DNA of 61,031 bases from JBAXAM01 sp964565935 (GTDB lineage Bacteria > Pseudomonadota > Gammaproteobacteria > UBA9339), in contig CAZMGW010000003.1 of NCBI GenBank assembly GCA_964565935.1, positions 1 to 61,031 on the forward strand, in the 5' to 3' direction. A program made the translations under genes and the position numbers. The stretch's first letter is position 1; each line of letters opens with the position of its first letter. The notes beneath the pieces are model-generated. The model was not told the origin of the DNA. It did no database searches and saw only the letters and a list, made by a program, of their open reading frames with translations. This document shows, one piece after another, positions 11,201 to 18,920 of this stretch.

Positions 11201-14200
11201 TATTGTCCGGAATTTGCGTGAATATCGTCGTATACTTTAACATCAGAAAATAGAGTGTTGAATAAGGAAACATACGAAGCAAACTCCTGATCTGGATATT
11301 TCGGGTCATAATGTCCCCCAGTTGATGAGAGTATATTAAGAGCCAATAATTTAATATTCTCTGCCGCTTGTGGCGCTGTAAAATTTGTTACTAAATTGGA
11401 ATCATCTGTGACCACCCCCACAACAGCATAACAACGATGCTTGGTTTTTTCTTTTGGCGCTCCACTGAGAGCTATCATTTTTTCTTCATAACTTTTATCG
11501 CCAAAATATGGTTGATGTACCAAAGGTGCTTGGAAGGATTCAAAAATAGTGCCAGCCATTTCGCTTGGGGACAATGTTATATCAAAACATGTTTCGCTAT
11601 TCAGTCTGCACTGTTGAATTCGCTCATCCAAAACAGTAGGCAGGGTTAACGACTTCTTGTCGAGCTTTGTTTCCCCGAGATATAATTCATAAGTGCCGCC
11701 CTCAAGCTTAATGGATATAGGGCTGTGGATACTTTCAGTGGGGCCAGCATTTTTAAAAACCGATTGCATCTCAGGGTTCATGATTTTACCCATCAACTGA
11801 GATGATATCTCAGGGAAACGAGACAATAAAAGTTCTATTAAGTCCCCCGATTGACTTTCTGTTAATCGGCAAAGTTCATTGTTATTTTTTGTATATTGTT
11901 TTATGTCTGATAATTTTGATTCTATTTTTTCCTTAGACAGTCCCAGTTCAGAAAGCTTTATTGTTTCAGAGAAATCATTTAATTTTATCTGTAAGGTTAT
12001 TTCGCCATCCTCTATTACAAAGAGAATATATTTTTTTCCTAATTCATCCTCCAGTTGCGATGGTGTGCGATTGGCGTCAGGATTATAAATAGCTCCAAAA
12101 ATAAACGCGCCTGCGTCTACTGCGTATCTGGAAGAAACTTCGTCAAATAAGGAATATTCCATAGTCCTAAGAGATTCTCTTTTAGGGTTATCCTGTTTAT
12201 CTGTGAAACAGAAGGGGTAGCAATAATTTCTTATATGTCCCCTTTGGTCTGGTAATGCATAGAAGTGGTCGAAATATGTTGCTATGCTTGGTCTTTGATG
12301 CGGGGGAAGAGTAGTGAGATACCTCATGGTGTTGGTTAGTGGTGCATAGTCAGTAGTGCTCCAGCCTGTTGGATAATCTTTATCGGAAATCTGTTTTATC
12401 AATTGATCAGGAGTAATGGTGTCTCTGTTACCGGATAAGGTTGCATCTCTAGCACTCAAAGCAAGCGATGGATGTATTATATTTAATCCCAGATCTCCGG
12501 CCCTCCAATACTGTTGCGGATCTTTTAAAATTGAACTTCCTTCTGTGCTATCTAAGTATTCCAATTGCTCCTTTATGTTTCCACCATGAGATGTAATTAA
12601 GCTCAAGATATTAACGAAGCGGCCCAATACTGTTTTAAAGCTGCTACCACTTTCCATTTGTTTTTTTATTATTGATATAGATCGCGTTAATATTTCTTCT
12701 TGTAAAGCATCGGTAACTTTATTTATTACCATGAGTTCTTTTAATTTTTTATAAAACTCATCCAATCCTTCAAAAACATCTTCAGGAAGGCTGTTATGTT
12801 TAAATCGATATCCTTCTAAAACCTCACGGAAAAATTTTTGTTTTTCCGTGTTAGATGGGGGTAGTATCTCTTGAAATAATTTTTTAAAAAACAAAGACGC
12901 TCCTTCCTCCAATAAAAAGCCTCCGTCCGAAATTCCTCCTAAAGTTTCGTGTGAAGAATATTCTGAAGTATTTTCACTTTTTATAATGTTGCTTAATATT
13001 TTTACTAACCCTCTGGTTTGTAGATTATTGTAGATATCTTGTAATCTTTGCTGGTCAGATTCGGATAAATCATAAAAATAGATTCCGGGGAATGTATCTA
13101 AAAATATTCGTTTACTTTCTCCAGTGTTTTGAACGAAAAAATGTTGTGTTACGCGGTATGATTGGCCTCCTGTAGGTCTATGAGTAATATGATAGCTGTT
13201 AAATGGTATATCTAACATAATGTCGGTAATCATCCCCTGCGATTTAATTATTGGGTGTGCATCGTATCCATGAATCTTAGGTGCAATATCGCTCCCATAG
13301 ATATCGTTTAATGATATGGAAGCTTTGGTGGCAAATGGTAACCATGAGTATTCAAGGGGGTTGCTGGTATATGGTTTGATGGGATTCGGTTTTACTGTAA
13401 AACCATTTATTGGCATAGAGGCAAGCCTTTGATCAGAGGCGAACAGAATGTGGTTTCTATAGGCAAGCCCAATGGGTAGGTTATCCATATCAACACCATC
13501 GCGAAACAAGAAATAATTTTGCATCACCAGGTCTAACGCTTTGCTAGTAATGAATTTCATATCTCGAGCACTTGCAAATAAAGAGGGAACTAATGTGTAT
13601 GGTTCCGTCTTATCTTGGTAGTCGGACTGATCTTCTTCGTAAAAACACTGTAGTTTGATTTGCTGTGCCCTTTGAATAGCCACCGTTTCATCAAATTTAT
13701 TATCTGCTTGTTCTCGGTCTAGATCTAATTCGCTCTCGCTTTCCAATTGTCTCTCAACCTGCGCATCCAAATCGATGTTTTTACTAACCTCTAATGGAGC
13801 CTTGCTGCCGCGCTTAATGGCAGCAGGGTTTTTGATTCTTTTTTCATCTGTTGGGTTATCGCTTGCTGTTATATATGATGGCTCTTTTAATTCAAAAGTG
13901 GTTTTTGCGCTTCCTCTTCTTGTATGCTCTACGTAGTTATGCAATATAAGCCGATCTGTTTCTTCATTGTTTAATAAGGCAAGGCTATGAGCATCTTTAT
14001 AAATTAATTTGCGCTCTGAAATTTTTTCAAACCCCAGTATGTCATTTTTTCCGATGGAATCAGCGCGAATAGCTTCTATATCCCTGTCGGTTACAGGAAT
14101 CATCATCAAGTTGATGCGTATTTTGTTATCTCTTACGAAATCATTGAGTTGTTCTGTGCTGATGGTTGGTTGATCTTGATGAATAAACAGCAATAATTCT

Positions 14201-14742
14201 CTAACCCCAGTTTGAGCCAGTTGGTTAATTTGTGCCGCAAATTGTGCATCTAGAGCAAGATTTGTCGTCCGTAAATACAGGGATTTTAGCTCTAATTGCT
14301 TGTATTCATTAAAAATAGTCGGATCGAGCAAGTCGGATAATCTATAAACCTGGTTGGTTAAATTGATATAAGGTTGATACCGTTTTTTTGCTAATAAAAA
14401 TTTTTCTCTCAAGTTGGGTTGGTGGTCGCTGGATTCGCTAGTTGATTGTTGTTGTGGCGAAACGAAACTAGTTGTGTCGCCGGATGTAGGGGCTGAGGCA
14501 GTATCTACTTCTTCTTTAGAAGAAGGAGGAATGGTGCCATCTCCTTGCAAAGGATCGAAAGGTTGGAGTGTAAGGGTTTCTGTTTCAGCCGATGGATCTG
14601 CTGCGAATGCAGGTGAAAATATCGGGCTGGAGAATGTTATTAATACAACAAGAGAAACAATTCGACGCCAATGCCAATAGCGGCAAAAAACAGTGGATTT
14701 GTTTTGGGATTTAAATTTATATTTTAGTAGGTCAGTAAACAT
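5218..14742 (-). CDS. Giant exported protein with SecA-like ATPase module
   Basis: The frame is open from 14790. The ATG at 14742 is preferred because AAAAGGAT precedes it, giving 3,174 residues. Numbering here is from 14790; subtract 16 for the preferred start. Residues 17-65 are a long basic n-region, a hydrophobic core and an AFA cleavage site, which looks like a signal peptide. Residues 70-1900 have no fold I recognise. Residues about 1900-2480 match the SecA motor: Walker A ATGEGKS (Lys1955), Walker B DEVD (2055-2058), MTGT (2270-2273), GRGTDF and the arginine-finger block GRVARNG (2423 on). The similarity is collinear and includes the SecA-like ELARKD and NFFDYYRLSGG blocks. Both ATPase lobes appear intact. 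The C-terminal third is unknown apart from a thiol-protease-like QTIGNCGW (Cys2903). No Sec partner gene is nearby. Function is unknown; a secreted effector or envelope motor is inference. Confidence 0.9.
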   Translation of the reverse strand: MFTDLLKYKFKSQNKSTVFCRYWHWRRIVSLVVLITFSSPIFSPAFAADPSAETETLTLQPFDPLQGDGTIPPSSKEEVDTASAPTSGDTTSFVSPQQQSTSESSDHQPNLREKFLLAKKRYQPYINLTNQVYRLSDLLDPTIFNEYKQLELKSLYLRTTNLALDAQFAAQINQLAQTGVRELLLFIHQDQPTISTEQLNDFVRDNKIRINLMMIPVTDRDIEAIRADSIGKNDILGFEKISERKLIYKDAHSLALLNNEETDRLILHNYVEHTRRGSAKTTFELKEPSYITASDNPTDEKRIKNPAAIKRGSKAPLEVSKNIDLDAQVERQLESESELDLDREQADNKFDETVAIQRAQQIKLQCFYEEDQSDYQDKTEPYTLVPSLFASARDMKFITSKALDLVMQNYFLFRDGVDMDNLPIGLAYRNHILFASDQRLASMPINGFTVKPNPIKPYTSNPLEYSWLPFATKASISLNDIYGSDIAPKIHGYDAHPIIKSQGMITDIMLDIPFNSYHITHRPTGGQSYRVTQHFFVQNTGESKRIFLDTFPGIYFYDLSESDQQRLQDIYNNLQTRGLVKILSNIIKSENTSEYSSHETLGGISDGGFLLEEGASLFFKKLFQEILPPSNTEKQKFFREVLEGYRFKHNSLPEDVFEGLDEFYKKLKELMVINKVTDALQEEILTRSISIIKKQMESGSSFKTVLGRFVNILSLITSHGGNIKEQLEYLDSTEGSSILKDPQQYWRAGDLGLNIIHPSLALSARDATLSGNRDTITPDQLIKQISDKDYPTGWSTTDYAPLTNTMRYLTTLPPHQRPSIATYFDHFYALPDQRGHIRNYCYPFCFTDKQDNPKRESLRTMEYSLFDEVSSRYAVDAGAFIFGAIYNPDANRTPSQLEDELGKKYILFVIEDGEITLQIKLNDFSETIKLSELGLSKEKIESKLSDIKQYTKNNNELCRLTESQSGDLIELLLSRFPEISSQLMGKIMNPEMQSVFKNAGPTESIHSPISIKLEGGTYELYLGETKLDKKSLTLPTVLDERIQQCRLNSETCFDITLSPSEMAGTIFESFQAPLVHQPYFGDKSYEEKMIALSGAPKEKTKHRCYAVVGVVTDDSNLVTNFTAPQAAENIKLLALNILSSTGGHYDPKYPDQEFASYVSLFNTLFSDVKVYDDIHANSGQYDIEQDLNYGPSRVIRRYDVIGGSLDKSPEVKDKEARHKRMVEAFINIYKENPSFNFAQVVALGLVDPTLAADTIEKAKILLQYNGHFTQMLRILLSTPISSSSVPADEPSATAGYDELRARGGAIANAIGNLFKPAASQETDPIDTLGTQPLIHDLLTQQGKHPENLSFFAASLGREQEINADRIKTLLSKLGTLTPSLKDQLLDSFATTQLPYAGGEIVASAFPIITLDDLDHPDAISTKIESAKQSQIPSSSKKTIFNDANVRAVEQSTIDFSELAGTHPLSLTDEVKSKRFSDIRKNILEDKDFIKINFTKDLEDQELIQKIHFDVAVAIFSVFSQHQTDWKQEEQKKLTFLFNPKKKLEEQFLEIELNYHQLSKLLSKYIDQRERQEFLDHLLAQPNIPYPTQGEVLRYLNSIDKTALQAKGHTLPTLIKSAGNKIIGQHFDAFKIATDHFMQSGTGISPEELYRHIEHLADAKYSSPNIQRITTYCLEHSNYSIIPILSVIDGQAENIDELVDFMLRISPADIERLAEVLGDNFKTLLAIKEIKKIEILMGIALKLGSDITKDRYSLLVKRIMKNDMGYAKLISSYLLIDNVPKQDRINEVFNHIDHPEAAQAIFSEYHTERFEYDEARVTSKIKEMRGKNTDNDEGREIYAAEQRKLHDLFTQVMAKAKTYSALNINAIRAKAIELKRRRTLLKEHAKEEIEQVDLEYIALAFETLYRSTGMFPRDTQILSVLLSVINSNHTIQEIATGEGKSLIAALQAAYLCFTGQTVDVVTSSQELARKDRQEFALFYQNLGLTVSRSIITAASEISAYEKGGINYAVASDLALFRANREFYSDKIDIGLNTDVSLIGDEVDFVLTSGINFKLATSLIKTTQKETRALFDYIIEFSKTPIFENENLSRQDDVKNLRLYLAYQFLLYDSSYKYPLSLAQLNDLKNSKDPRAPKLHALHRALSKTNKHADQLFDKLLSAVVIAKQLVEGVDYVILKENIANEKALLQVTPIIKDQPSRGTVFGDGVQPFVHLLLEQQHPELKQRFDVSIPSSTIFNISPKNFFDYYRLSGGRIIGMTGTAGSKEEIGEFRVTNKMLTFNLPRHDADRKKVSQEEAKNKEEQYQKAHDILKTLPVDRPVIIFAESTKEAEQVYQEMRDHRTNSQLYAASQKDTARTVREILDNAGKDGYLTVTTPMLGRGTDFYTEHKDGFLGINLCTNITFSTKMQIYGRVARNGHPGEIISIFNRELFGESIESHMRELSEAEKTERMRSQPLTDVLKYFNLMNRDQAINAIKCNEFILKTWSKITEGRTNYAELRGELVQALKKEYPELTVGLDQYLERIDGGIPETTDEPHDDGLSGFTPPYYKYVAQTYPDSHIAYGLKQFKPADQTINSYWWNAESTARSTPLSAIELPRQNTNKQYELFYRSAAKAQYAIMATHAFDLEKNVFKLYTEHEYRLTPTFTSVSIPHEFVLSLDGGKAYGKIDGKDRIEIAPAYTFEKGIPQSIYDGVLTKLQAIAATPITPVELEPQEIAAINKFINAAGYNEAKSLEGEGSNGNLMLYEFKKSFAAYQLFVKSDEVYQIANIINNFGMAKDIDTTKLAPGQYQAINITTLFTTSDSHAESILTDGKLLFWINRGGDESGEKPGIKVFKIIRDLPQVIAAIDWMKEPHSQTDTRTKIYSLLREDSDSNIPGHILIPMPGQTIGNCGWTQTEGMLKAAAIVNRLRRLDILQDDLYQKPTTAYDRVKMFTESQEWQKVLKDSEDIYKDFITYDRVKRLEAMIASMDDTPSFVFHSTEEQIELNQRKQFTGNPITTQLLESLHDALKLDHARYDNTIYEKQVADMLSRIDLEIALGSEMGEALQRVGGKESARKILVAYQKNKQNTFADLNKIYKRIEADGVEDKKSQDALFVTILGNIIDSEYQYFLTQASLRESENWRVSLQDAQVKIEAWRPVYQECHLPSADEYADLPGRLFPQVIKTGNALSVTQVEIEI

Positions 14743-14866
14743 TCGGTGATCCTTTTTTCTTTCAAAATCATTCTTGCTTAATGTGATCATAGCAGCCGAT
14801 TATTAACAAAACCTTAAGAGGGTATAATTATTATTCTGGGGTTGAAAAAACGATGCGGTGTGTGAG

Positions 14867-15790
14867 TTAACGTGTTGAATTTAAAAAAGTTGTGGCTTCC
14901 GATGATATAAAATTCAAAATATTTTGATAACGTGCCCGGTCTATTTTTGCGGGATCGCTAGCAAAGTAGGGTAATGTTAAAAACCAAACTTTTTCGTTTA
15001 ATGGGTTGTTTAATTCCGGATGATTTTTAGCAAATTTTTGCCAACTTTTTTCAGGGTTTTCTTGGAGATACGCGACACCTTGCCGGAGTGCTTTGACGAA
15101 TTTAGTTAAAGCTGGATCATTAATTTTATTTTTATTTGTAACAAAAATTAATTCGTCATACATAGGGAAGCCATGATTTTCCGGGTAAAACATTCTAACG
15201 GGTTTGCCTGCGAGTTCCATAATAACGGGTTCAAAGTTGCGCATGCCACCCGTGAAGCCATCAATTTTGCTGGTAAGCAATGCTTGGGTAAGATTGAATT
15301 TTACATTTATCAATTCGACATCGTTGGGGGTTAATCCGGCATTTTTTAGCATGGTAGCGAGTACGATGCTGTTATTGCCAATTGCGCTATAACCAATTCG
15401 TTTTCCTTTGAGATCTTTGAGCGAGTGAATTGGCCCGTCTTTTAAAACGACGAGGCAGTTTAGCGGGGAATTTATCAAAGTGGCAAATTGCGTTAATGGG
15501 AGGCCATGTATCGTTTTATAGATTAATGCTGGTTGGTAAGTTACAGCAATGTCTGCTTGGTTGGCCACAACCATTTTTTCGCCTTCGGATGTGTCAGCTG
15601 GAGGAATAAATTTAACTTCGATTCCTTGTTGAGCGAAAAATCCTTCCTGCTCGGCAACAAATAATGGAGCATGATTGGGGTTAACAAACCAGTCGAGTAC
15701 TACCATCAGTGGTTTTTGTTTGATGGCAAAAGCTGAACTGTAAAGTACCAGCAAAAAGCAAGCTAATAGTCTATTGATCACTTGTTTCAT
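14867..15790 (-). CDS. thiY: ThiY-like substrate-binding protein for a thiamine pyrimidine precursor
   Basis: This is the periplasmic binding protein of an NMT1/THI5-like ABC importer. Known ThiY proteins bind formylaminopyrimidine or HMP, salvage precursors of thiamine. A signal peptide of about 22 residues precedes LDWFVNPNHAPLFVA, the signature opening of ThiY. DIAVTYQPA and the phosphate-like loop SAIGNNS follow. The length of 307 residues is normal. The start overlaps the permease gene by 20 bases, indicating a tight operon (thiZ-thiX-thiY order of transcription). Substrate choice between pyrimidine precursors is inferred from family resemblance. Confidence 0.87.
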   Translation of the reverse strand: MKQVINRLLACFLLVLYSSAFAIKQKPLMVVLDWFVNPNHAPLFVAEQEGFFAQQGIEVKFIPPADTSEGEKMVVANQADIAVTYQPALIYKTIHGLPLTQFATLINSPLNCLVVLKDGPIHSLKDLKGKRIGYSAIGNNSIVLATMLKNAGLTPNDVELINVKFNLTQALLTSKIDGFTGGMRNFEPVIMELAGKPVRMFYPENHGFPMYDELIFVTNKNKINDPALTKFVKALRQGVAYLQENPEKSWQKFAKNHPELNNPLNEKVWFLTLPYFASDPAKIDRARYQNILNFISSEATTFLNSTR

Positions 15791-16523
15791 TGCTCCATGA
15801 AATTACGGATTTTATCGACAAATCCACTATGAAATAAAAAGCCAAAGTTAAAATGATCAAGACAAATAATGTTGCAAACATTAAATCAATTTGCATTCTT
15901 GAGTTTGCGTTTAAGATTAAAAATCCAAGTCCTTTGCTTGCGCCAACCCATTCGCCAATTACGGCTCCCATTGGGGCAAAAGTTGCTGCGACGCGTAAAC
16001 CACTGCCAAGAGATGGCAGCGCCATAGGAATGCGAATGCATCGTAATGTTTGCCATTTAGATGCGTTCATCGTTTGTGCAAGATCCAAATATCCTTGTGG
16101 AGTGCGACGTAAACCATCATAAAATGCGCTGGTGATCGGGAAAAACAGCATCAAAATTGTAGTTACGATTTTTGATGCCATGCCATAACCAAACCAAATC
16201 ACGAATAAGGGTGCGATAGCAAATGTTGGTAGTGCTTGGCTGATTAATAGAATTGGTAAAAACCATAAGCGCATTGGGCGAAAATAGATTAATACCAGTG
16301 CGCCAAAAGTTCCAAGCAAAAAGCTAAAAGCAAAGCCAAGAGAGGCCTCGATTATCGTAGGTACTGACTGTTGCAGGATTAAAATACCGTAGCGTTGAAA
16401 GCTTTCTAACACCAAAAGAGGGGTTGGTAAAATGTATGGCGGTAAATTGAAGATAACAGCAATAAATTGCCATATTAAAATTAGCACTATAGCGATTATT
16501 GTTCCGCGTAATATAGTTATCAT
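15771..16523 (-). CDS. thiX: ThiX-like ABC transporter permease
   Basis: This is the inner-membrane permease of the thiamine-precursor importer, in the BPD_transp_1 / SsuC-TauC superfamily. It is 250 residues long with about six membrane segments. The EAA-type loop that docks to the ATPase is visible near DLAQTMNASKWQTLRCIRIPMA, where the conserved glycine is replaced. The gene sits between the ATPase and the binding protein, with a 14-base gap to the former and an overlap with the latter. Confidence 0.9.
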   Translation of the reverse strand: MITILRGTIIAIVLILIWQFIAVIFNLPPYILPTPLLVLESFQRYGILILQQSVPTIIEASLGFAFSFLLGTFGALVLIYFRPMRLWFLPILLISQALPTFAIAPLFVIWFGYGMASKIVTTILMLFFPITSAFYDGLRRTPQGYLDLAQTMNASKWQTLRCIRIPMALPSLGSGLRVAATFAPMGAVIGEWVGASKGLGFLILNANSRMQIDLMFATLFVLIILTLAFYFIVDLSIKSVISWSNETSDQ

Positions 16524-16537
16524 AAAAATTCTGGCCT

Positions 16538-17338
16538 CTAATCTTCCTCGCTGTTTTCGGCAAGTAGTTGCATTAATTTTGCGTGTTGTTGCAACAAGGT
16601 TATGTCAGTTGGGTCGCGCGGTGCTGAGCCTATCGGTTCAATTGGAACGCTTATTTTTACAGGCGAACCGGCCATAGTGTAAATATAATCTCCAAGTCTT
16701 AAGGCCTCCAGCGGATCGTGAGTTACCAACAAAACTGTACGATTTATCAATAGCTTGCTCGCTAAATTTTGTAATTTTAATCTCGTGATTACATCCAAAG
16801 ACGAAAATGGTTCGTCCATTAAAATTATCGGGCGATTTTCGAATAGAGTTCTAACTAGCGCAACTCGTTGTCGCATACCACCAGATAGTTGCTGCGGTTT
16901 TAACTGAATAATATTTTTTAAGCCAGCATTTTCGAGCAAATCAATAGCTGTTTGTTTTAATTGCGGGGTTGTTTTCTCGTTACGCAAATGGGCGCCAATT
17001 AACACATTATCTAAAACATTTAACCAAGGCATCAATAAATCTTGTTGTGCCATGTAAGTAATGCGATTGCTTAATGGTTGGTTATCTGAGGTGGTAATGC
17101 TACCAAAGCACTCGGTATCTTTTGCGTATTCTAGTCCAGCGATAAAACGCAACAATGTTGTTTTACCAACGCCACTTGGGCCAAGTAAACAGGTCCATTT
17201 TTGCGCCGGCAAATGAAAATCCAGTTGATCAAACAGCCAGTGCTGTCGATAGCGTACGTGAAGTTTGGCTATGGTAAGCGCAGGTGGTTGATTTTGATTC
17301 ATTAAGGCAATCATAGCATTAAAAACTAATTGGCACAT
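16538..17338 (-). CDS. thiZ: ThiZ-like ABC transporter ATP-binding protein
   Basis: This is the cytoplasmic ATPase of the importer. Walker A is GPSGVGKTT, the signature is LSGGMRQRVAL, Walker B is PIILMDEPF, and the H-loop histidine is in LLVTHDPLEA. The GMRQR form is typical of the nitrate/taurine/ThiZ ATPase group. ATGs at 17338, 17314 and 17302 are all possible starts, and none has a clear ribosome site; the last fits the family N-terminus best. It is first in the operon and divergent from mraZ. No TPP riboswitch is visible in the 128-base gap. Confidence 0.9.
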   Translation of the reverse strand: MCQLVFNAMIALMNQNQPPALTIAKLHVRYRQHWLFDQLDFHLPAQKWTCLLGPSGVGKTTLLRFIAGLEYAKDTECFGSITTSDNQPLSNRITYMAQQDLLMPWLNVLDNVLIGAHLRNEKTTPQLKQTAIDLLENAGLKNIIQLKPQQLSGGMRQRVALVRTLFENRPIILMDEPFSSLDVITRLKLQNLASKLLINRTVLLVTHDPLEALRLGDYIYTMAGSPVKISVPIEPIGSAPRDPTDITLLQQHAKLMQLLAENSEED

Positions 17339-17390
17339 ATGTTCGGTTGTCTTAACCCGATCTATTTCAAGAGGTTTATCCCATATCTAT

Positions 17391-17420
17391 TTGACAATTG
17401 ATAAGTTTTGAGGGTATAGT
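17391..17420 (+). promoter_or_regulatory. Sigma-70 promoter of the mraZ cell-wall/division cluster
   Basis: TTGACA (17391-17396) is a perfect -35 box. An 18-base spacer separates it from TATAGT (17415-17420), one base from the -10 consensus. Transcription would start near 17427, about 40 bases before the mraZ ATG. The -10 box runs into the MraZ-type repeats. Confidence 0.75.
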
Positions 17421-17452
17421 GGCATAAAGTGGCGGGTAGTGGAAAAAAGTGG
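17418..17452 (+). promoter_or_regulatory. MraZ operator: four 10-bp-phased AGTGG repeats
   Basis: AGTGG occurs at 17418-17422, 17428-17432, 17438-17442 and 17448-17452, exactly one helical turn apart. MraZ is a DNA-binding repressor of its own cluster that recognises short direct repeats (TGGGN with 5-base spacers in E. coli, AAAGTG-type in mollicutes). Four repeats overlapping the -10 box and start site are what autorepression predicts. That this array is the MraZ site is inference from position and form. Confidence 0.72.
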
Positions 17453-17466
17453 AGATAAATTAAGAA

Positions 17467-17925
17467 ATGTTTCGTGGAATTAACTTCATTAATTTAGACG
17501 CAAAAGGGCGCATGGCGATGCCCACGCGCTATCGTGCGCAACTGCAAACTGGCGCAAAAGAGCAGTTAGTAGTTACGATTGATACGGAAGAAAAATGTTT
17601 GTTGTTGTATCCACTATCAATTTGGGAAGAGATCGAGAAGAAAATTGAAAATCTCCCAAGTTTTAACCAGATAACTCGTCGTATTCAACGCTTATTAATT
17701 GGACATGCAACTGAATTAGAAATGGACGGTAGTGGTCGTCTTTTGTTGCCACCACTTTTGCGTGAATACGCAGGTCTTGATAAAAGCGTGATGTTAATTG
17801 GTCAGGGCAAAAAATTTGAAATTTGGGATACAAAAATTTGGACAGAGAATCGCGATAATTGGTTGGCTAAAGGGATAGATGAATTATCAACCTTGCCGCC
17901 AGAATTACAATTGCTGTCGCTGTAA
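17467..17925 (+). CDS. mraZ: Transcriptional regulator MraZ
   Basis: MraZ is a ring-forming DNA-binding protein of the AbrB-like fold that represses the division and cell-wall cluster it heads. Two tandem halves are visible: NLDAKGRMAMPTRYR near residues 9-23 and MDGSGRLLLPPLLREYA near residues 84-101. Both carry the family DxxGRxxxPxxLR pattern. The length of 152 residues is normal. It is followed by rsmH after only 8 bases. Confidence 0.97.
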   Translation: MFRGINFINLDAKGRMAMPTRYRAQLQTGAKEQLVVTIDTEEKCLLLYPLSIWEEIEKKIENLPSFNQITRRIQRLLIGHATELEMDGSGRLLLPPLLREYAGLDKSVMLIGQGKKFEIWDTKIWTENRDNWLAKGIDELSTLPPELQLLSL

Positions 17926-17933
17926 ATAGTTTG

Positions 17934-18920
17934 ATGAATAGAAAGCATAAATCTTGGTCTTGCTCTGAAAAGTCTTCTCAAGATTTTTTGGAGAAAAGTG
18001 TTGGTGGTGAGCATAAGCCAGTGTTGCTTGAAGAAGCGATAGCAGGGCTTAATATCAGAAAAGATGGCGTTTATGTTGATGCGACTTTTGGTCGTGGCGG
18101 GCATAGTCGGGAAATTTTGCGGCATCTTGATGATAGTGGGTCTTTGCTTTGCATAGATAAAGATTTGGAGGCGATCCAAAAGGCACAGCAAATTGGTGAT
18201 AAGCGTCTAATTATTCGGCAAGGATCGTTTGCCAAGATTAAAACATGGATTGATGAGCTTGGTTACAGCGGAAAAGTTAACGGTATTTTGTTGGATTTAG
18301 GGGTTTCTTCCCCTCAGTTAGATAGTGCGCAGCGTGGTTTTAGTTTTTTGCGCGATGGGCCATTAGATATGCGAATGGATCAGGAGCAGTTACTTGATGC
18401 AGCTAAATGGCTGAATCGCGCTAAAGAAAACGAAATTGCTCAGGTTTTAAAGGAATACGGTGAGGAGCGGTTTAGTAGAAGGATTGCTCATGCGATTGTG
18501 GTGGAACGTGCAATTGCACCAATTGTAACAACTGGTCGGTTAGCTGAAATTGTTAAAAAAGCTAATCCAAAATGGGAAGAGCATAAGCATCCGGCAACAA
18601 GGGCTTTTCAGGCGATTCGCATATTTATTAATGATGAATTGCAAGAGTTGCATGATTGTTTAGGTCAATGTTTGGATGTGTTGGCAGTTGGTGGGCGTTT
18701 AGCAGTTATTAGTTTTCATTCCTTGGAAGATAGGATTGCAAAGCAGTTTATGCAAAAGCACATGATGGGTCATGTGCCAGAAGGCGTGCCGTTGCGAGAT
18801 ATACAATTACCCAAGCGTCTAAAACGCATTGGGAAAGCTATTCACGCTAGCACGGAAGAGATAAATAATAATCCGCGCTCAAGAAGCGCAATCTTAAGGA
18901 TAATGGAGAAGTTAAAATGA
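17934..18920 (+). CDS. rsmH: 16S rRNA (cytosine-N4)-methyltransferase RsmH
   Basis: RsmH methylates N4 of C1402 in 16S rRNA using SAM. The core begins at HKPVLLEEAI. The SAM loop DATFGRGGHSR, the block LLDLGVSSPQLD and the C-terminal FHSLEDR are all present. The frame allows a TTG at 17931, but the ATG at 17934 is more likely. This gives about 24 extra residues before the usual N-terminus, so a later start is possible. It overlaps ftsL by 4 bases. Confidence 0.95.
   Translation: MNRKHKSWSCSEKSSQDFLEKSVGGEHKPVLLEEAIAGLNIRKDGVYVDATFGRGGHSREILRHLDDSGSLLCIDKDLEAIQKAQQIGDKRLIIRQGSFAKIKTWIDELGYSGKVNGILLDLGVSSPQLDSAQRGFSFLRDGPLDMRMDQEQLLDAAKWLNRAKENEIAQVLKEYGEERFSRRIAHAIVVERAIAPIVTTGRLAEIVKKANPKWEEHKHPATRAFQAIRIFINDELQELHDCLGQCLDVLAVGGRLAVISFHSLEDRIAKQFMQKHMMGHVPEGVPLRDIQLPKRLKRIGKAIHASTEEINNNPRSRSAILRIMEKLK

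Noticed and set aside
17339..17466. TPP riboswitch expected before a thiamine-precursor importer
   Set aside because: No conserved TPP core is visible on the minus strand of this gap.
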